From contig OY482855.1 in the NCBI GenBank assembly GCA_960531495.1, positions 868,001 to 932,000 on the forward strand: a DNA stretch of 64,000 nt, read 5' to 3'. This stretch comes from Zeus faber (lineage: Eukaryota > Chordata > Actinopteri > Zeiformes > Zeidae). Positions 58,007-64,000 of the stretch are shown here, piece after piece. The notes under the pieces were generated by a model. It was not told the origin of the DNA and did no database searches. It saw only the letters and a program-made list of their open reading frames with translations. The position numbers and the translations under genes are program-made. Position 1 is the stretch's first letter. Each line of letters begins with the position of its first letter.

Positions 58007-61000
58007 ATGTATTTTTCGAGTTCTGATAATTTTCATCAAAGTCTACACGTGGGAAAAAACGCATTTTCAGCCGATTTTAACGTCGATTTGGCGGAACGGT
58101 TAAACGCTTCAGTCATTACTCTATGTGACAGTGTCAGACAGTTGAAATACAATGATAAACTAGTATGTGCTGCTAAAGTCTTGTTTGTCAACCAGTTTTA
58201 GGCCCATATAAAATGTATTTTTCGAGTTCTGATAATTTTCATCAAAGTCTACACATGTGGGAAAAAACGCATTTTCAGTCGATTGAAACGTCGAAAAGGC
58301 GAATCGGTTAAACGCTTCAGTCATTACTCCATGTGACAGTGTCAGACAGTTTAAATACAATGATGAACTAGTATGTGCTGCTAAAGTGTTGTTTGACAAC
58401 CAGTTTTAGGTCCATATAAAATGTATTTTTCGAGTTCTGATAATTTTCATCAAAGTCTACACATGTGGGAAAAAATGCATTTTAAGCCGATTTTAACGTC
58501 GATTTGGTGGAACGGTTAAACGCTTCAGTCATTACTTTATGTGACAGTGTCAGACAGTTTAAATACAATGATCAACTAGTATGTGCTGCTAAAGTGTTGT
58601 TTGTCAAACAGTTTTAGACCCATATAAAATGTATTTTTCGAGTTCTGATATTTTTCATCAAAGTCTACACGTGGGAAAAAACGCATTTTCAGCCGATTTT
58701 AACGTCGATTTGGCGGAACGGTTAAACGCTTCAGTCATTACTCTATGTGACAGTGTCAGACAGTTTAAATACAATGATAAACTAGTATGTGCTGCTAAAG
58801 TGTTGTTTGTCAAACAGTTTTAGGTCCATATAAAATGTATTTTTCGAGTTATGATCATTTTCAGAACTTTGGACGATTTGCTGTCTAGCTGAATTAGAGA
58901 AACACCGAACAATTGTCTCTTTGTAGGTGCATGATTTTGAATGCTGCAGTACACCATATAACTTTAATTAATATGAGGAACAATTATGTGCTTCTTAAGT
59001 CTTTCTCAAAGACAGTTTAAATACAATGATAAACTAGTATGTGCAGCTAAAGTCTTGTTTGTCAACCAGTTTTAGGCCCATATAAAGTGTATTTTTCGAG
59101 TTATGATAATTTTCATCAATGTCTACACGTGGGAAAAAACGCATTTTCAGTCGATTTAAACGTCGATTTGGCGGAACGGTTAAACGCTTCAGTCATTACT
59201 CTATGTGACAGTGTCAGTCAGTTTAAATACAATGATGAACTAGTATGTGCTGCTAAAGTCTTGTTTGTCAACCAGTTTCAGGCCCAAATAAAATGTATTT
59301 TTCGAGTTCTGATAATTTTCATCAAAGTCTACACGTGAGAAAAAACGCATTTTCAGCCGATTGAAACGTCGAAAAGGCGAATCGGTTGAACGCTTCAGTC
59401 ATTACTCTATGTGACAGTGTCAGAAAGTGTAAATACAATGATAAACTAGTATGTGCTGCTAATGTGTTGTTTGCCAACCAGTTTTAGGCCCATATAAAAT
59501 GTATTTTTCGAGTTATGATCATTTTCCGAACTTTGGACCGTTTGCTGTCTAGCTGGATTAGAGAAACACCGAAACATTGTCTCTTTGTAGGCGCATGATT
59601 CAGAATACTGCAGTACAGCATAGAAATTTAATTAATATGATGAACTATTATGTGCTTCTTAAGTGTTTCTCACAGAGTTCTAGGCCCATCTAACATGTAT
59701 TTGTGGAGTTATGATCATTTTCAGAACTTTGGACGATTTGCTGTCGAGCTGAATTAGAGAAACACCGAACCATTGTCTCTTTGTAGGTGAATGATTCAGA
59801 ATGCTGCAGTACACCATATAACTTTAATTGATATGAGGAACAATTATTTTGCTTCTTAAGTCTTTCTCAAAGACAGTTTAAATACAATGATGAACTAGTA
59901 TGTGCTGCTTATGTCTTGTTTGTCAACCAGTTTTAGGCCCATATAAAATGTATTTTTCGAGTTCTGATAATTTTCATCAAAGTCTACACATGTGGGAAAA
60001 AATGCATTTTCAGCCGATTTTAACGTCGATTTGGTGGAACGGTTAAACGCTTCAGTCATTACTCTATGTGACAGTGTCAGACAGTTTAAATACAATGATA
60101 AACTAGTATGTGCTGCTAAAGTGTTGTTTGTCAGCCAGTTTTAGGACCTTATAAAATGTATTTTTCGAGTTATGATCATTTTCAGAACTTTGGACGATTT
60201 GCTGTCTAGCTGAATTAGAGAAACACCGAACAATTGTTTCTTTGTAGGTGCATGATTCAGTATACTGCAGTACAGCATAGAAATTTAATTAATATGATGA
60301 ACTATTATGTGCTTCTTAAGTGTTTCTCACAGAGTTCTAGGCCCATCTAACATGTATTTGTGGAGTTATGATCATTTTCAGAACTTTGGACGATTTGCTG
60401 TCGAGCTGAATTAGAGAAACACCGAACCATTGTCTCTTTGTAGGTGAATGATTCAGAATGCTGCAGTACACCATATAACTTTAATTAATATGAGGAACAA
60501 TTATTTTGCTTCTTAAGTCTTTCTCAAAGACAGTTTAAATACAATGATAAACTAGTATGTGCAGCTAAAGTCTTGTTTGTCAACCAGTTTTAGGCCCAGA
60601 TAAAATGTATTTTTCGAGTTCTGATAATTTTCATCAATGTCTACACGTGGGAAAAAACGCATTTTCAGTCGATTTAAACGTCGATTTGGCGGAACGGTTA
60701 AACGCTTCAGTCATTACTCTATGTGACAGTGTCAGTCAGTTTAAATACAATGATAAACTAGTATGTGCTGCTAAAGTCTTGTTTGTCAACCAGTTTTAGG
60801 CCCAAATAAAATGTATTTTTCGAGTTCTGATAATTTTCATCAAAGTCTACACGTGAGAAAAAACGCATTTTCAGCCGATTTTAACGTCGAAAAGGCGAGT
60901 CGGTTGAACGCTTCAGTCATTACTCTATGTGACAGTGTCAGAAAGTGTAAATACAATGATAAACTAGTATGTGCTGCTAATGTGTTGTTTGCCAACCAGT

Positions 61001-61268
61001 TTTAGGCCCATATAAAATGTATTTTTCGAGTTATGATCATTTTCCGAACTTTGGACCGTTTGCTGTCTAGCTGAATTAGAGAAACACCGAACCATTGTCT
61101 CTTTGTAGGCGCATGATTTAGAATGCTGCAGTACACCATATAACTTTAATGAATATGAGGAACTATTATGTGCTTCTTAAGTCTTTCTCAAAGACAGTTT
61201 AAATACAATGATAAACTAGTATGTGCTGCTAAAGTCTTGTTTGTCAACCAGTTTTAGGCCCATATAAA
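58007..61268 (+). repeat. Right satellite, higher-order copy 2 (3,262 bp)
   Basis: Matches copy 3 at an offset of 3,262 bp throughout. It carries the variants ATTACTTTATG (58,538-58,548) and CTGATATTTTTCAT (58,644-58,657), also seen in copy 3 but not in copy 1. Confidence 0.88.
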
Positions 61269-64000
61269 ATGTATTTTTCGAGTTCTGATAATTTTCATCA
61301 AAGTCTACACGTGGGAAAAAACGCATTTTCAGCCGATTTTAACGTCGATTTGGCGGAACGGTTAAACGCTTCAGTCATTACTCTATGTGACAGTGTCAGA
61401 CAGTTGAAATACAATGATAAACTAGTATGTGCTGCTAAAGTCTTGTTTGTCAACCAGTTTTAGGCCCATATAAAATGTATTTTTCGAGTTCTGATAATTT
61501 TCATCAAAGTCTACACATGTGGGAAAAAACGCATTTTCAGTCGATTGAAACGTCGAAAAGGCGAATCGGTTAAACGCTTCAGTCATTACTCCATGTGACA
61601 GTGTCAGACAGTTTAAATACAATGATGAACTAGTATGTGCTGCTAAAGTGTTGTTTGACAACCAGTTTTAGGTCCATATAAAATGTATTTTTCGAGTTCT
61701 GATAATTTTCATCAAAGTCTACACATGTGGGAAAAAATGCATTTTAAGCCGATTTTAACGTCGATTTGGTGGAACGGTTAAACGCTTCAGTCATTACTTT
61801 ATGTGACAGTGTCAGACAGTTTAAATACAATGATCAACTAGTATGTGCTGCTAAAGTGTTGTTTGTCAAACAGTTTTAGACCCATATAAAATGTATTTTT
61901 CGAGTTCTGATATTTTTCATCAAAGTCTACACGTGGGAAAAAACGCATTTTCAGCCGATTTTAACGTCGATTTGGCGGAACGGTTAAACGCTTCAGTCAT
62001 TACTCTATGTGACAGTGTCAGACAGTTTAAATACAATGATAAACTAGTATGTGCTGCTAAAGTGTTGTTTGTCAAACAGTTTTAGGTCCATATAAAATGT
62101 ATTTTTCGAGTTATGATCATTTTCAGAACTTTGGACGATTTGCTGTCTAGCTGAATTAGAGAAACACCGAACAATTGTCTCTTTGTAGGTGCATGATTTT
62201 GAATGCTGCAGTACACCATATAACTTTAATTAATATGAGGAACAATTATGTGCTTCTTAAGTCTTTCTCAAAGACAGTTTAAATACAATGATAAACTAGT
62301 ATGTGCAGCTAAAGTCTTGTTTGTCAACCAGTTTTAGGCCCATATAAAGTGTATTTTTCGAGTTATGATAATTTTCATCAATGTCTACACGTGGGAAAAA
62401 ACGCATTTTCAGTCGATTTAAACGTCGATTTGGCGGAACGGTTAAACGCTTCAGTCATTACTCTATGTGACAGTGTCAGTCAGTTTAAATACAATGATGA
62501 ACTAGTATGTGCTGCTAAAGTCTTGTTTGTCAACCAGTTTCAGGCCCAAATAAAATGTATTTTTCGAGTTCTGATAATTTTCATCAAAGTCTACACGTGA
62601 GAAAAAACGCATTTTCAGCCGATTGAAACGTCGAAAAGGCGAATCGGTTGAACGCTTCAGTCATTACTCTATGTGACAGTGTCAGAAAGTGTAAATACAA
62701 TGATAAACTAGTATGTGCTGCTAATGTGTTGTTTGCCAACCAGTTTTAGGCCCATATAAAATGTATTTTTCGAGTTATGATCATTTTCCGAACTTTGGAC
62801 CGTTTGCTGTCTAGCTGGATTAGAGAAACACCGAAACATTGTCTCTTTGTAGGCGCATGATTCAGAATACTGCAGTACAGCATAGAAATTTAATTAATAT
62901 GATGAACTATTATGTGCTTCTTAAGTGTTTCTCACAGAGTTCTAGGCCCATCTAACATGTATTTGTGGAGTTATGATCATTTTCAGAACTTTGGACGATT
63001 TGCTGTCGAGCTGAATTAGAGAAACACCGAACCATTGTCTCTTTGTAGGTGAATGATTCAGAATGCTGCAGTACACCATATAACTTTAATTGATATGAGG
63101 AACAATTATTTTGCTTCTTAAGTCTTTCTCAAAGACAGTTTAAATACAATGATGAACTAGTATGTGCTGCTTATGTCTTGTTTGTCAACCAGTTTTAGGC
63201 CCATATAAAATGTATTTTTCGAGTTCTGATAATTTTCATCAAAGTCTACACATGTGGGAAAAAATGCATTTTCAGCCGATTTTAACGTCGATTTGGTGGA
63301 ACGGTTAAACGCTTCAGTCATTACTCTATGTGACAGTGTCAGACAGTTTAAATACAATGATAAACTAGTATGTGCTGCTAAAGTGTTGTTTGTCAGCCAG
63401 TTTTAGGACCTTATAAAATGTATTTTTCGAGTTATGATCATTTTCAGAACTTTGGACGATTTGCTGTCTAGCTGAATTAGAGAAACACCGAACAATTGTT
63501 TCTTTGTAGGTGCATGATTCAGTATACTGCAGTACAGCATAGAAATTTAATTAATATGATGAACTATTATGTGCTTCTTAAGTGTTTCTCACAGAGTTCT
63601 AGGCCCATCTAACATGTATTTGTGGAGTTATGATCATTTTCAGAACTTTGGACGATTTGCTGTCGAGCTGAATTAGAGAAACACCGAACCATTGTCTCTT
63701 TGTAGGTGAATGATTCAGAATGCTGCAGTACACCATATAACTTTAATTAATATGAGGAACAATTATTTTGCTTCTTAAGTCTTTCTCAAAGACAGTTTAA
63801 ATACAATGATAAACTAGTATGTGCAGCTAAAGTCTTGTTTGTCAACCAGTTTTAGGCCCAGATAAAATGTATTTTTCGAGTTCTGATAATTTTCATCAAT
63901 GTCTACACGTGGGAAAAAACGCATTTTCAGTCGATTTAAACGTCGATTTGGCGGAACGGTTAAACGCTTCAGTCATTACTCTATGTGACAGTGTCAGTCA
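61269..64000 (+). repeat. Right satellite, higher-order copy 3 (partial)
   Basis: The first 2,732 bp of a third copy, cut by the window edge. It is nearly identical to copy 2, including the two shared variants at about 61,800 and 61,906-61,919. Confidence 0.88.

Larger units (their letters stand above)
52516..64000 (+). repeat. Complex satellite of ~207-, ~252- and ~196-bp units
   Basis: Units share the opening ATGTATTTTTCGAGTT and the closing CAGTTTTAGGCCCATATAAA. Type A (about 206-208 bp) carries the block GGGAAAAAACGCATTTTCAG and the GGAACGGTTAAACGCTTCAG stretch. Type B (about 252 bp) instead carries GAATTAGAGAAACACCGAAC and CTGCAGTACACCATATAA. Type C (about 196 bp) is a shortened B starting ATGTATTTGTGGAGTT, for example 55,974 minus 55,778. 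A+B dimers of about 459 bp are common. The first copies (52,516-53,000) are the most diverged. The array runs off the right end of the window. Confidence 0.95.

Noticed and set aside
52516-64000. CRISPR array, suggested by regular repeats with different inserts
   Set aside because: The units are 200-250 bp, directly abutting, with no short palindromic repeats or unique spacers, in a eukaryotic context.
52516-64000. CENP-B box in the right satellite
   Set aside because: TTCG occurs in TTCGAGTT, but the required CGGG at the right distance is absent in the units I read.

Overview
This window looks like repeat-rich, probably heterochromatic DNA from a ray-finned fish. The evidence is a tRNA-derived SINE with the tail common in teleosts, a broken Ty3/Gypsy element, a fish-type endogenous retrovirus, hAT remnants, CA microsatellites, and pieces of gene families I know from teleost predicted proteins. 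I see no intact host gene, no prokaryotic operon, and no rRNA or tRNA gene outside the SINE. Almost every long open frame is either a by-product of satellite DNA or part of a decayed mobile element.

Layout. (1) 1-25,002 is one satellite built from 4-base words (GAAA, GATT, GAAT), with nearly all purines on the + strand. It has nested higher-order structure: modules of about 1.25 kb lie inside blocks of about 6.36 kb, and an earlier segment is repeated at an offset of 7,602 bp. (2) 25,306-28,277 is a Ty3/Gypsy-type LTR element with a perfect 5-bp target duplication (GTACA). It keeps gag, protease and part of reverse transcriptase. One deletion joins RT directly to the interior of the 3' LTR. 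(3) 28,278-35,050 is AT-rich and holds decayed material: a Myb/SANT-like exon, a large foldback element, an inverted SINE tail, and a multi-exon SGNH-hydrolase-like pseudogene. (4) 35,090-46,950 carries endogenous retroviruses on the - strand. The main provirus runs, in its own 5'->3' direction, from an LTR candidate (45,648 upward) through a primer-binding site matching tRNA-Trp, a leader with a SINE inserted, gag, pro, RT, RNase H, integrase and a reduced env. A second retroviral scrap lies at 35,090-35,720, and copies of a dispersed repeat border the provirus on both sides. (5) 46,950-52,515 is mostly non-coding, with a hAT transposase remnant and a hAT end. (6) 52,516-64,000 is a second, unrelated satellite built from units of about 207, 252 and 196 bp, arranged as three higher-order copies with periods of 3,721 and 3,262 bp.

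The genes form no host pathway. The functional logic is that of the retroelements: gag gives the particle, protease processes it, RT and RNase H make the DNA, and integrase inserts it. All are disabled here by stops, frameshifts or deletions. The most unusual signals are the nested order of the two satellites, a segment between protease and RT of the provirus with paired H-x-T-L motifs like 2H phosphoesterases, the tRNA-Trp primer site, and the satellite monomer that stays open as a reading frame across nearly all its copies.
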